A DNA stretch of 64,000 nucleotides from UBA4742 sp037138595 (lineage in GTDB: Bacteria > Actinomycetota > Acidimicrobiia > Acidimicrobiales > Acidimicrobilacustridaceae). Position numbers and translations under genes: made by a program. The notes under the pieces were generated by a model. That model did not search any database. It saw nothing but the letters and a program-made list of their open reading frames with translations, and was not told the DNA's origin. Numbering within the stretch: the stretch's first letter is position 1; each line of letters starts with the position of its first letter. Shown in pieces: positions 55,931 through 63,862 of this stretch. The DNA is taken from NCBI GenBank assembly GCA_037138595.1, contig JBAXIB010000004.1, forward strand, positions 1-64,000. The letters are read 5' to 3'.

Positions 55931-57117
55931 GCGAGCTCAACCCCGGCAACCCCGAACTTGGTTCGGCCCGCAAGGGACAACCGGTGCCGCCGAGACACAC
56001 CCACACCATGCACGAATCGTTGCTCGGAGCATCGAGTCCAATGAGTGTCGCCGGGCAAGACGACCTGACGACGCCGAGGCCATCGTGGAAACGCATTTTC
56101 TGGCGGGTGGCTTTCCTGGTGCTTAGCGCGTTCGCGCTCTACGGCTTACTCCCGCAATTGCTCGACATGTGGTCAGCAATCCCCCGACTTAATGGCCTCA
56201 ACCCAATCTGGTTCGTTGTAGTCCTGCTGCTCGAGAGTGGAAGTTTTATCTGCCAATGGAAACTCACTCGGACTGCGCTGCCTTCGGTTTCTTGGTTTGT
56301 CGCCGCAACATCGCAACTCGTTTCAAACGCAGTGAGTAAGACGGTGCCAGGTGGCGGCGCAATGGGCGCCGCTACGGGATTTCGCATGCTTTCGGTGTCG
56401 GGAGTCAATCGCGCTCGCGCTGGTGCCGCGCTCGCTGCTACGGCCATCGTGTCCAATGGCGTTCTTTTTGCACTGCCCATGGTGGCAGTGCTCGGTTCGA
56501 TCGTGAGCGCGCCGGTACCAAGTGACCTCTCGGTCATCGCCTGGGGCGGCGCATTGTTATTTCTCGTGCTTTTTGGCGCCGTCTTTACCTTGGTTCGGTT
56601 CGACCGACCGCTGTGGGCCGTCGGACGAACCATTGAACGCGTTGTTGGATGGGTTCGCTCACGATTCCGACGAACAGGCGGGCCGACCGCTGAAGGCTTT
56701 GTCCATCAACGAGATGTCATGGTCAGCACGTTGGGACCTCGTTGGCATGCTGCGCTTGCGGCTGCGGTCGGAAATTGGGGACTGGACTATCTCGCCCTTG
56801 TCGCGGCGCTTTACGCCGTCGGCGTCAAACCCCGACTGAGCCTTGTGCTGCTGGCCTACGGGGCCGCGGCCGTTTTGTCGATGATCCCGATCACTCCCGG
56901 GGGTCTCGGGTTCGTCGAAGCTGGCCTCACTGCCACGCTGCTTGCCGCCGGAGTGCCAGGGCCAGACGCCCTCCTCGCCACGCTCGCGTATCGAGTTGTG
57001 TCGTACTGGTTACCGCTTCCAGCGGGGCTGGTCGCGTCGTTACTGTTCCGTCACCGCTATGGCAGAGTCGACCTTGACGCCGGTGTCCCTGCAACGGACG
57101 CAGCGGCAAACACCTAA
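55927..57117 (+). CDS. UPF0104/LPG-synthase-TM flippase-like membrane protein, copy 1
   Basis: 396 aa with about eight helices after a 55-residue soluble N-terminus. Signature segments are SKTVPGGGAMGAATGFRML and PITPGGLGFVEAGLTATLLAAGV followed by AYRVVSYWLPLPAG, all typical of the lysyl-phosphatidylglycerol-synthase transmembrane (flippase-like) family. Members move lipids across membranes, often without the synthase domain, as here. It is coupled to the SDR upstream (ATGA overlap), which suggests they act on the same lipid. A related gene lies at 59176-60606. Confidence 0.85.
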   Translation: MSELNPGNPELGSARKGQPVPPRHTHTMHESLLGASSPMSVAGQDDLTTPRPSWKRIFWRVAFLVLSAFALYGLLPQLLDMWSAIPRLNGLNPIWFVVVLLLESGSFICQWKLTRTALPSVSWFVAATSQLVSNAVSKTVPGGGAMGAATGFRMLSVSGVNRARAGAALAATAIVSNGVLFALPMVAVLGSIVSAPVPSDLSVIAWGGALLFLVLFGAVFTLVRFDRPLWAVGRTIERVVGWVRSRFRRTGGPTAEGFVHQRDVMVSTLGPRWHAALAAAVGNWGLDYLALVAALYAVGVKPRLSLVLLAYGAAAVLSMIPITPGGLGFVEAGLTATLLAAGVPGPDALLATLAYRVVSYWLPLPAGLVASLLFRHRYGRVDLDAGVPATDAAANT

Positions 57118-57156
57118 ACCCCCAACCGGCGGCGCGTTGGAGGACTGTGGCCAAAC

Positions 57157-57170
57157 TAGAACCTGTTCTA
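57157..57170. promoter_or_regulatory. Palindromic KstR-like operator
   Basis: TAGAACCTGTTCTA is a perfect 6-bp inverted repeat with a CT centre and fits the KstR consensus TNNAACNNGTTNNA, the TetR-family operator that controls cholesterol catabolism in Actinobacteria. Its right end overlaps a -10-like box TATAGT (57169-57174), so a bound repressor would block RNA polymerase. The ATG of the downstream gene begins 10 nt after the site. Confidence 0.72.
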
Positions 57171-57180
57171 TAGTCACGGA

Positions 57181-58050
57181 ATGACCATGCCTACCAACAT
57201 CGGCATCATCGACCTGATGCTCGGCATCCCTGAGGGGCCGAAGAAAGATTGGTACGAGTTCCTCAAACCGCTGGTTCGTGACGTCGAGAGCAAGCACGAA
57301 TTCGAGTTTCCTGCCCAATACATGTTCAAAGAAGTCCCTGAGCATGTCGAAACCGACGACAACGTCGCCTATGTCCTTGAGCAGATGGACCGCCACGGGA
57401 TCGAACAAGCGATGATCGGCTATTCCGACGAAGGCGAGACTGGTCGCGCGCTGCGCGAGTACCCCGATCGATTCTTTTCATCGGTATCGGTTGATCCAAA
57501 TCGCGGCATGGATGCCGTGCGTGAACTTCATCAAGCCGTCACCGTCGGCGGCGCAATAGCTGCGCAGGTGTTTCCAGCCGGGTGCAATCCGCAGGTTCCG
57601 ATAAACGACAAACGGATGTACCCGATTTACGCGAAGTGCGTAGAACTTGATATCCCGATCTTTGTCTGCGTCGGGGTACCAGGGCCTCGAGTTCCGATGG
57701 CATGCCAACACATGGAACTTGTCGACGAAGTGTGCTGGTTTTTCCCCGAATTGAAATTCATTACCCGTCATGGGTGCGAGCCGTGGACAGACCTCGCGGT
57801 GAAACTCATGATCAAATGGCCCAACTTGTATTACTCAACCAGCGCGTTCGCTCCAAAGCATTACCCCAAGGCAATCATCGACTACGCCAATACTCGGGGA
57901 GCAGACAAGATCATGTATGCGGGTTATTTCCCGATGGGTCTGACCCTCGAACGCATTATGACTGAACTACCTGGCGTTCCATTCAAAGACGAAGTGTGGC
58001 CAAAGTTCCTGCGGGACAACGCGAGAAGGGTCCTCAAACTCGATGACTGA
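57181..58050 (+). CDS. Amidohydrolase-fold (PF04909-like) protein, copy 1
   Basis: 289 aa. The TIM-barrel shape of the amidohydrolase-2 family is seen in FPAGCNPQVPINDKRMYPIY, GVPGPRVPM, DEVCWFFPELKFITRHG, and WPNLYYSTSAFAPKHYPKAI. However, the usual N-terminal D-x-H-x-H metal motif is replaced by IIDLMLGIP, and the strand-8 GSDxP is AGYFP, so two classical metal-binding sites are absent; His in TRHG remains. The reaction cannot be assigned. Transcription is apparently leaderless from the box inside the KstR-like operator. It overlaps the Rieske gene by 8 nt. A paralogue is encoded at 60735. Confidence 0.82.
   Translation: MTMPTNIGIIDLMLGIPEGPKKDWYEFLKPLVRDVESKHEFEFPAQYMFKEVPEHVETDDNVAYVLEQMDRHGIEQAMIGYSDEGETGRALREYPDRFFSSVSVDPNRGMDAVRELHQAVTVGGAIAAQVFPAGCNPQVPINDKRMYPIYAKCVELDIPIFVCVGVPGPRVPMACQHMELVDEVCWFFPELKFITRHGCEPWTDLAVKLMIKWPNLYYSTSAFAPKHYPKAIIDYANTRGADKIMYAGYFPMGLTLERIMTELPGVPFKDEVWPKFLRDNARRVLKLDD
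57808..57851 (+). repeat. 44-bp tract identical to 61359-61402
   Basis: These 44 bases are identical in the two amidohydrolase-fold paralogues, encoding MIKWPNLYYSTSAFA, whereas flanking positions differ at many third bases. Confidence 0.85.
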
Positions 58051-59164
58051 TACTGACCGAACCAATGTCCCGGCGTTTCCCAGCCAAACCGAAGCCGAGA
58101 CTGGCATGAATAATCGCTATCCATTTGGCATTCCATTTGGATGGTTCCAAGTCGCATGGTCGGCCGAACTCGAACCGGGAACGGTTATTCCGCGCTTTTA
58201 CTTCGGTCGCCATCTTGCGCTTTGGCGTGACGAAGCGGGTGACGTGCATCTCAATGACGCATTCTGTCCCCACCTTGGTGCCCATTTCGGCCACGGCGGA
58301 AGCGTCAAAGGCACCGAACTCATCTGTCCATTCCATGGCTGGCAGTTCAACGCTGATGGCGCGAACACCTGTATCCCTTACGGCACTCGCACCAACCAGA
58401 AGGCGCGCATTCGAACCTATCCAGTTCAAGAAATCGACCAGTTCGTCATGGCTTGGTACCACCCTGACGGGGCGGAGCCGCTTTACGACATCGACCGACC
58501 GGAGGAGTTGACTGATCCCGCCTATCCCGAGTGGACCAATGTTCATCTCAGTGTGGCAGCCGCTGCCCAAGAGATGTCGGAGAACTCCGTTGACGGGCCC
58601 CATTTCCGATATGTACACAACACGGAAATCGTGCCGGAAATCCAAAGCTACGAGACCGAAGGCTTTCGCAATCGCATGAGGTCAGTACAGAAGTTTCCAA
58701 CTCCTCGCGGCGTGGTCGATGGTCGCATCGACGTTGATAACCAAGGGCCCGGTTTCGCCATCACCCGATTCAGCGGGATTGTGGACACGTTCCTAGTAGG
58801 CGCGGCAACGCCGGTTGACTTCAACCGGACTGAGGTTCGGTTCTCGTTTAAGACTCGCAGCCTTGGCGATGAAAAAATGACCTCCAACGTTGGACGAGCA
58901 TTCGTTAAAGAGGTGTGCAAGCAGTTCGAGGAAGACCGACCGATTTGGGAAAACAAAGCTCACGTCGTTCGACCAGCCCTTGCTGATACCGACCCGCCAT
59001 TCATGAAATTTCGTAAGTGGTACTCGCAGTTCTATGTCGATCAAGCCGACAGCACCGCAGAGATGTGGGTTCCTGGACCACCGACCGGCGGAGAACAACC
59101 GGTCTTTGTGCGACCAACCGGCGCTGACACCACCGCATCGGCCAAATACCGCCAGAGCGACTAG
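58043..59164 (+). CDS. Rieske non-haem iron oxygenase, KshA-like
   Basis: 373 aa. Rieske cluster ligands C75 and H77 (CPHLGAHF) and C95 and H98 (CPFHGW); catalytic-iron ligands H187 and H192 and bridging Asp184 in SENSVDGPHFRYVH. The N-terminal YPFGIPFGWFQVAWSAEL and IPYGTRTNQKARIRTYPV resemble 3-ketosteroid 9-alpha-hydroxylase (KshA). It should hydroxylate a steroid or related ring with electrons from a reductase; no kshB lies adjacent, but a ferredoxin and FAD reductase are 5 kb away. Translationally coupled to the amidohydrolase-fold gene (ATGACTGA overlap), so likely under the same KstR-like operator. Exact substrate is not established. Confidence 0.88.
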   Translation: MTDTDRTNVPAFPSQTEAETGMNNRYPFGIPFGWFQVAWSAELEPGTVIPRFYFGRHLALWRDEAGDVHLNDAFCPHLGAHFGHGGSVKGTELICPFHGWQFNADGANTCIPYGTRTNQKARIRTYPVQEIDQFVMAWYHPDGAEPLYDIDRPEELTDPAYPEWTNVHLSVAAAAQEMSENSVDGPHFRYVHNTEIVPEIQSYETEGFRNRMRSVQKFPTPRGVVDGRIDVDNQGPGFAITRFSGIVDTFLVGAATPVDFNRTEVRFSFKTRSLGDEKMTSNVGRAFVKEVCKQFEEDRPIWENKAHVVRPALADTDPPFMKFRKWYSQFYVDQADSTAEMWVPGPPTGGEQPVFVRPTGADTTASAKYRQSD

Positions 59165-59175
59165 TCACTCAAGCA

Positions 59176-60606
59176 CTAAATCACGCCGTCGGCATCCAAC
59201 CTTCCCATCGCAACATGGCCTGGCAGCATCGGTAACCAACATGTCACGATTCGGTAGGCAATCGTGGTGGCAACCGCGGTGCCCGCGTCAACTCCAGCCC
59301 AGATAAGTCCCAGGGCCAAAACTGCCTCGCATGCGCCTGCCCCATCAGGAGAAAATGCCACGACTCTTGCAACCGAGGCACCGAGACTGACGGCAATGAC
59401 CGCCACCAATGACGCCGAACCGCCAAAGGTATGCATAACTGCGATGAGCACAAACGCATCGAAAAGGGCCCGAGCGATGCACGTTCCAACGATCAAGCCA
59501 AGTTGCGAAAGTTGCTGTGTGAGTGCGGCAAGTTCACCCATCGATTCAACATCGGGCCGAACAACCATGTTGTGATAGCGCCGAGTTGCCGTCGCTAGTC
59601 CTGCGACCAACATCGCAACCACTCCGATCACTACCAGCCAACTCAACATCAGTGCCGAACCCGATGGGTGAGCGATCATCAAGGCCAAAAAACCAAATGC
59701 GCACAACAAGCCCAAGTGACTCAGAACGGCTCCGGTTTGCAGCACAGCGATTCGCCGAACGGCGACGACGCGCTCGATACCGATGCGCACCAGTTCATGA
59801 ACTGCCAAACCAGCGGTGCCAAATTCGGGCAGAAGGCGACCACAGTATGAGCCGGCGATGCCAACCGTGACCACGTCGCCGAATCGCAACGTCGACGGGC
59901 GCGGCGATCGACCAGCGGCAATCAACACCTGAGCGCCACCGATGACATACGTCGCGGCAATGAGCGCCAGTGCCAGTGCAAACCAGCCTGGGTTAAAGGA
60001 CCCGAGCGCACGCTGAACGCTTGACCAAGGACCAAGGACCGACAACCCCACCACTGCGAACAAATCGAACCCGACCAGCGTTCGAACCTCGCTCCATTCG
60101 ACTTCCGGGACGCGTTCACCGAGATCCTCGACCGGGACAACGGGCTGGTCCCATGGATCGTCAGGAACCGTCGCAGGCCGTTCACGCAGGTAGGACTCAA
60201 ACCGCGGGGCTCGACGGTACGAACGACCGTCTTGGACCAGGCCAAAAATGGCACCGACGAAGCCAAGCAGTACTCCAATTACCAAGGCCAATCCAGCAAA
60301 CATCAGTTGACTATCAACCCGAACGCTGCAGCGAGATTGCGTGCGCAACTTCGCCGCGTTTTCCGGCTCGTCAGTTGCTCCGGGTGAAGGAATTCTCACG
60401 TTGTCGGTGTTGACCGCCGCGAACACCACGGGACTCCCACATTGTTGGACTCCTGGATTCGAAACGGGGAATAAACCGATTGCGCTGGCGAGGACAAGGA
60501 ACCCAAGGCTGGTCCACAGCAGCGCCCGGGTCAGTGGCGATAATCGAGATTCGCCTCCATCGTCGAGCGGTTGGTGCCGCGGCACCCTCAACGCTCGATG
60601 CACCAT
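59176..60606 (-). CDS. UPF0104/LPG-synthase-TM flippase-like membrane protein, copy 2
   Basis: 476 aa from ATG 60606, with GAGGAGG 4 nt upstream; the frame is open to 60636. An N-terminal pair of helices flanks a Cys-containing extracytoplasmic loop (two cysteines near QQCGSP and SRCSV, possibly a disulfide), then a cytoplasmic linker and about eight helices. Family blocks: SYCGRLLPEFGTAGLAVHEL and FSPDGAGACEAVLALGLIWAGV followed by IAYRIVTCWLPMLPG. Compared with copy 1, it has an extra N-terminal domain of about 160 residues. It is divergent from the second amidohydrolase-fold gene. Confidence 0.83.
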   Translation of the reverse strand: MVHRALRVPRHQPLDDGGESRLSPLTRALLWTSLGFLVLASAIGLFPVSNPGVQQCGSPVVFAAVNTDNVRIPSPGATDEPENAAKLRTQSRCSVRVDSQLMFAGLALVIGVLLGFVGAIFGLVQDGRSYRRAPRFESYLRERPATVPDDPWDQPVVPVEDLGERVPEVEWSEVRTLVGFDLFAVVGLSVLGPWSSVQRALGSFNPGWFALALALIAATYVIGGAQVLIAAGRSPRPSTLRFGDVVTVGIAGSYCGRLLPEFGTAGLAVHELVRIGIERVVAVRRIAVLQTGAVLSHLGLLCAFGFLALMIAHPSGSALMLSWLVVIGVVAMLVAGLATATRRYHNMVVRPDVESMGELAALTQQLSQLGLIVGTCIARALFDAFVLIAVMHTFGGSASLVAVIAVSLGASVARVVAFSPDGAGACEAVLALGLIWAGVDAGTAVATTIAYRIVTCWLPMLPGHVAMGRLDADGVI

Positions 60607-60710
60607 GAGTCCTCCTCGGCCCGATCCGACCTCCATGCAACGGCGAACGTAGCACCGGCGCGCTCGCCCATCGCGGTGCCCACCGTCAATCCCCTAGGAC
60701 AACGACTTGG

Positions 60711-60724
60711 AAGAACCTGTCGTA
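60711..60724. promoter_or_regulatory. Degenerate KstR-like half-site, same spacing as the operator at 57157
   Basis: AAGAACCTGTCGTA shares 11 of 14 bases with the operator at 57157-57170, including nine in a row (AGAACCTGT), but the right half is broken (GTCGTA instead of GTTCTA). It ends 10 nt before the ATG, exactly as in the first copy, and overlaps a TAGCAT box (60723-60728) that could be the -10. Confidence 0.5.
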
Positions 60725-60734
60725 GCATCGCGCC

Positions 60735-61601
60735 ATGACCATGCCATCGGGAATCCCCGTGATCGAGACGTTCCTCGGATTCCCGAGTAAAAATCGCAAA
60801 GACGTCTACAAATTCTTGGATCCGCATTTGCGCGATGACGAAAGCAAAGGCTTTTCATTCCCAGCTCAGTACATGTTCAAAGACGTCCCCGCTGAGCTTG
60901 AGGACAATGTCGATCCGGTGGCAATCGTTGTGGACAACCTTGACCGATTTGGGATCGAGCGCGGCATGATTTCAGTAGGTCCCGGCAAGGACGACGCTGA
61001 ACGCGCCATCTCGGAATATCCCGACCGATTCATTGGATCGCTCGCCGTTGATCCCAACGACGGAATGGATGCGGTTCGTGCCATTAGCGCGGCCCACGAG
61101 ACCTACAACATCAAGGCGGTCACGACTTTCCCTGCAGGAGCCCAAGTAGCCATCAATGACAAGAAGTATTTCCCGATCTACTCGAAATGCTGCGAGTTAG
61201 GCATCCCGATTTTTTCGTGCGCCGGGATCCCAGGTCCACGAGTCCCAATGGAACCGCAACGAGTCGAACACATCGACGAAGTGTGTTGGTTTTTCCCCGA
61301 ACTGACCTTTGTCACTCGACACGGGTGTGAACCGTGGACCGACCTCGCAGTAAAACTGATGATCAAATGGCCCAACTTGTATTACTCAACCAGCGCGTTC
61401 GCACCAAAGCATTACCCGAAAGCCATCCTTGATTACGCAAATACTCGGGGCGCCGACAAAATCCTCTACGCCGGTTATTTCCCCGCCGGGCTGACCTATG
61501 ACCGCATCTGGAGTGAGATGCCCAACGTCGGTTTCAACGACGACGTATGGCCAAAATTTCTGCGGGAAAACGCGCTCCGGGTGTTGAAGCTCGACCAGTG
61601 A
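60735..61601 (+). CDS. Amidohydrolase-fold (PF04909-like) protein, copy 2
   Basis: 288 aa, paralogous to the gene at 57181 throughout (both start MTMP and share FPAQYMFK, GIPGPRVPM-type, DEVCWFFPEL, TRHGCEPWTDLAVKLMIKWPNLYY and YAGYFP). The same two metal motifs are missing: the N-terminus reads VIETFLGFP rather than D-x-H-x-H, and AGYFP replaces GSDxP. It has no Rieske gene after it; the neighbours on the minus strand are the thiolase-fold genes. The ATG is close to a TAGCAT box with no Shine-Dalgarno. Confidence 0.82.
   Translation: MTMPSGIPVIETFLGFPSKNRKDVYKFLDPHLRDDESKGFSFPAQYMFKDVPAELEDNVDPVAIVVDNLDRFGIERGMISVGPGKDDAERAISEYPDRFIGSLAVDPNDGMDAVRAISAAHETYNIKAVTTFPAGAQVAINDKKYFPIYSKCCELGIPIFSCAGIPGPRVPMEPQRVEHIDEVCWFFPELTFVTRHGCEPWTDLAVKLMIKWPNLYYSTSAFAPKHYPKAILDYANTRGADKILYAGYFPAGLTYDRIWSEMPNVGFNDDVWPKFLRENALRVLKLDQ
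61359..61402 (+). repeat. 44-bp tract identical to 57808-57851
   Basis: Second copy of the identical tract inside the paralogous amidohydrolase-fold gene; the surrounding sequence is clearly more diverged. Confidence 0.85.
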
Positions 61602-61640
61602 GCAGTACACCGGTCCGTGCCATACGGCTGCGCATTGTTG

Positions 61641-62807
61641 TTACGGCTTCGTAGAACTCACAACCCACATCGCAAAAAACTGTGAACCGCCGCCGTATGC
61701 ATGGCCGAGCGCGGTACGAGCGCCATCTATTTGATGCTCACCCGCTTGACCGCGTACCTGCATCGCCGCCTCGGCGAACCGCAACATTCCCGAAGCACCG
61801 ATCGGATTCGATGACAAGACGCCGCCTGAGCAATTCACGGGCAATTCGCCAGTCATTTGGGTGACGCCATTTTCTACGAACTTCCAACCGTCGCCAATCG
61901 GGGCAAAGCCAAGATTTTCGAGCCACATCGGTTCGAACCAAGAAAACGGCACATACATTTCTACAACATCGACTTCGCGGAACGGGTCGGAAATTCCCGC
62001 CTGCTTAAACACGTCAGCTGCGCAGTCCCTGCCCCCTTGCGGATTCACTTGGTCACGTCCGGCAAACATCGTAGGTTCGCTTCGCAACGCCGTGCCCTTC
62101 ACCCATGCCGGTGGACGGCCGGCAGCAGCTGCAGCATCACCGCCCGCTTCATTGGTCAGCACCATGGCGCACGCGCCGTCCGAAGATGGACACGTTTCGC
62201 CAAGCCGAATCGGATCCCACAACATCATGGTTTCGTTGATGGATTCGAACGTCACGTCGTCTTGATGCAGGTGTGCATATGGATTCTTGAGCGCGTTGAG
62301 TCGATCTTTGAGCGCAACGAGAACACCGATGTGGTCCGGGGCCCCTGATCGACTCATATACGAACGGATATGAGGAGCGAAGTAGCCGCCGGCCCCCGCA
62401 TGCATCGGAGGTTGGAATGGCATCGACACCGAAAGTGCCCACATGGCTTCAGATTCGGACTGCTTTTCGAATGCAACGGTAAGGACCCGCTCATGTAATC
62501 CCGACGCGATGAGATCGCTGGCGACGATCGCCGTCGAACCTCCGACTGATCCCGCGGTGTGAACACGAAACATCGGTTTTCCGACCGCGCCAAGCGCATC
62601 GGCGAGGAACAGTTCCGGCATCATGACACCCTCAAAAAAATCGGGGGCTTTACCGATTACGACCGCGTCGATGTCCGACCAGGTCATGTCAGCGTCGTCA
62701 AGCGCACGTTGCGCGGCCGTCCGGACGACTCCCGCGATGGAACCGTCGATAATGGCTTGATGATGGGTTTGACCCACCCCGACAATGGCAACTCGCTGCG
62801 CACCCAT
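61641..62807 (-). CDS. Thiolase-fold lipid-transfer protein (Ltp2-like aldolase candidate)
   Basis: 388 aa from ATG 62807, which shares one base with the previous stop (TGATG). The thiolase-like fold is seen in VAIVGVGQT, VHTAGSVGGSTAIVAS, GETCPSSDGACAMVL and the C-terminal GHAYGGGSQFFAMWV. The nucleophilic Cys of true thiolases (C-A-S-G) is replaced by Ala-Gly-Ser, and the C-terminal Cys-x-G is Tyr-Gly-Gly-Gly. This is the pattern of Ltp2-type steroid side-chain aldolases, which act with a DUF35 protein; a DUF35 gene is two genes upstream in the same operon. The specific substrate is inferred. Confidence 0.82.
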   Translation of the reverse strand: MGAQRVAIVGVGQTHHQAIIDGSIAGVVRTAAQRALDDADMTWSDIDAVVIGKAPDFFEGVMMPELFLADALGAVGKPMFRVHTAGSVGGSTAIVASDLIASGLHERVLTVAFEKQSESEAMWALSVSMPFQPPMHAGAGGYFAPHIRSYMSRSGAPDHIGVLVALKDRLNALKNPYAHLHQDDVTFESINETMMLWDPIRLGETCPSSDGACAMVLTNEAGGDAAAAAGRPPAWVKGTALRSEPTMFAGRDQVNPQGGRDCAADVFKQAGISDPFREVDVVEMYVPFSWFEPMWLENLGFAPIGDGWKFVENGVTQMTGELPVNCSGGVLSSNPIGASGMLRFAEAAMQVRGQAGEHQIDGARTALGHAYGGGSQFFAMWVVSSTKP

Positions 62808-63862
62808 CAGTCCCCTTCCAAAACACATACAAGATTTTGTTGCAAACAAGGCCCTGACGTCGCATGCGCGACGGCACGATCTCCGTCACCTCGGGTGATT
62901 CGAGCGGCTGCTTCACCAAGCCGGACTAACCCCGCCGTCATGATTGGATTCGCGCATAATGCTCCTCCCGAAGGATTGACCGTTACTGAATCATCAAGGC
63001 CGATCGCAGCACGCAACAACAATTCTTGATGTGCGAACGGCGCGTGCAGTTCGGCGAAATCGACCGCGCCAGCCGCGACCCGAGCATGCTGGGCGGCGAG
63101 TTTTGTTGATGTCGAACGAGTGAGATCTCGGACTCCGAGCGCGGCTGCTTCGATGCGGTGATCGATTCCACGAATCCACGCCGGACGATCACTCAATTCG
63201 CGGGCAACGTCGCCGGCAGCGAGAATCATCACGGCCGCTCCATCGGTCACTGGTGCACAATCATGTTTGCGTAATGGTGCGACGAACTCTGGCTCCTCCA
63301 GCAGGCCAGCGACGTCAAAAGTGCCACCGAGTTGCGCAAAGGGGTTTTGGGCCCCGTGACGACGTGCGTCAACCACGACCTCGGCGATCTGTTGTTCGGT
63401 AAACACTCCTGCATCCAACCCGAGTCTCGCTTGCATCGCCGCGATCGACACCGAGTCAAGCCAAAGCGGTCCAAGCGAGTAAGGGTCGAGTTGACGACTT
63501 AACACTCGGCGAATGTTCCCCGGCGATGACTTGCCATAGGCGTAGACCAAAGCAATATCGGTCTTGCCCATCTGCATCTTCACCCACGCTTCATACATCG
63601 CCCACGCGCCATCCATGTCCACGTGGGATTCAGAAATTGGCGGCCACGGACCAAACGCGTCAAGCGACATCACAAACGAAAATGGCTGGCCAGCGAGATA
63701 ATCGGAGCTAGCCGAACAAACGAAATCGACGCGCTCCTTGGCGATCCCGGCCGACGCAAGCGCCTCGGTCATCAATGGCATGAGGATCTCGACTTCATTG
63801 ATGTCTGAAATCTCACGCGCATGTTTGGTCTGTGCGAACGAGATGATCGCAACGTCACGCAT
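62807..63862 (-). CDS. Thiolase-fold lipid-transfer protein
   Basis: 351 aa. Starts VAIISFAQTKH and contains VFTEQQIAEVVV, CAPVTDGAAVMIL, VNPSGGALCANPIMTAGLVRL and the C-terminal SGPCLQQNLVCVLEG. The first active-site position reads SHVDMDGAWAMYEA, without the nucleophilic Cys of degradative thiolases, while a late Cys in SGPC is kept. Such SCP-x/lipid-transfer-like proteins are typical members of steroid and fatty acid catabolic operons. Joined by TGATG overlaps to both neighbours, so DUF35, this gene and the Ltp2-like gene are one unit. Confidence 0.82.
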   Translation of the reverse strand: MRDVAIISFAQTKHAREISDINEVEILMPLMTEALASAGIAKERVDFVCSASSDYLAGQPFSFVMSLDAFGPWPPISESHVDMDGAWAMYEAWVKMQMGKTDIALVYAYGKSSPGNIRRVLSRQLDPYSLGPLWLDSVSIAAMQARLGLDAGVFTEQQIAEVVVDARRHGAQNPFAQLGGTFDVAGLLEEPEFVAPLRKHDCAPVTDGAAVMILAAGDVARELSDRPAWIRGIDHRIEAAALGVRDLTRSTSTKLAAQHARVAAGAVDFAELHAPFAHQELLLRAAIGLDDSVTVNPSGGALCANPIMTAGLVRLGEAAARITRGDGDRAVAHATSGPCLQQNLVCVLEGD

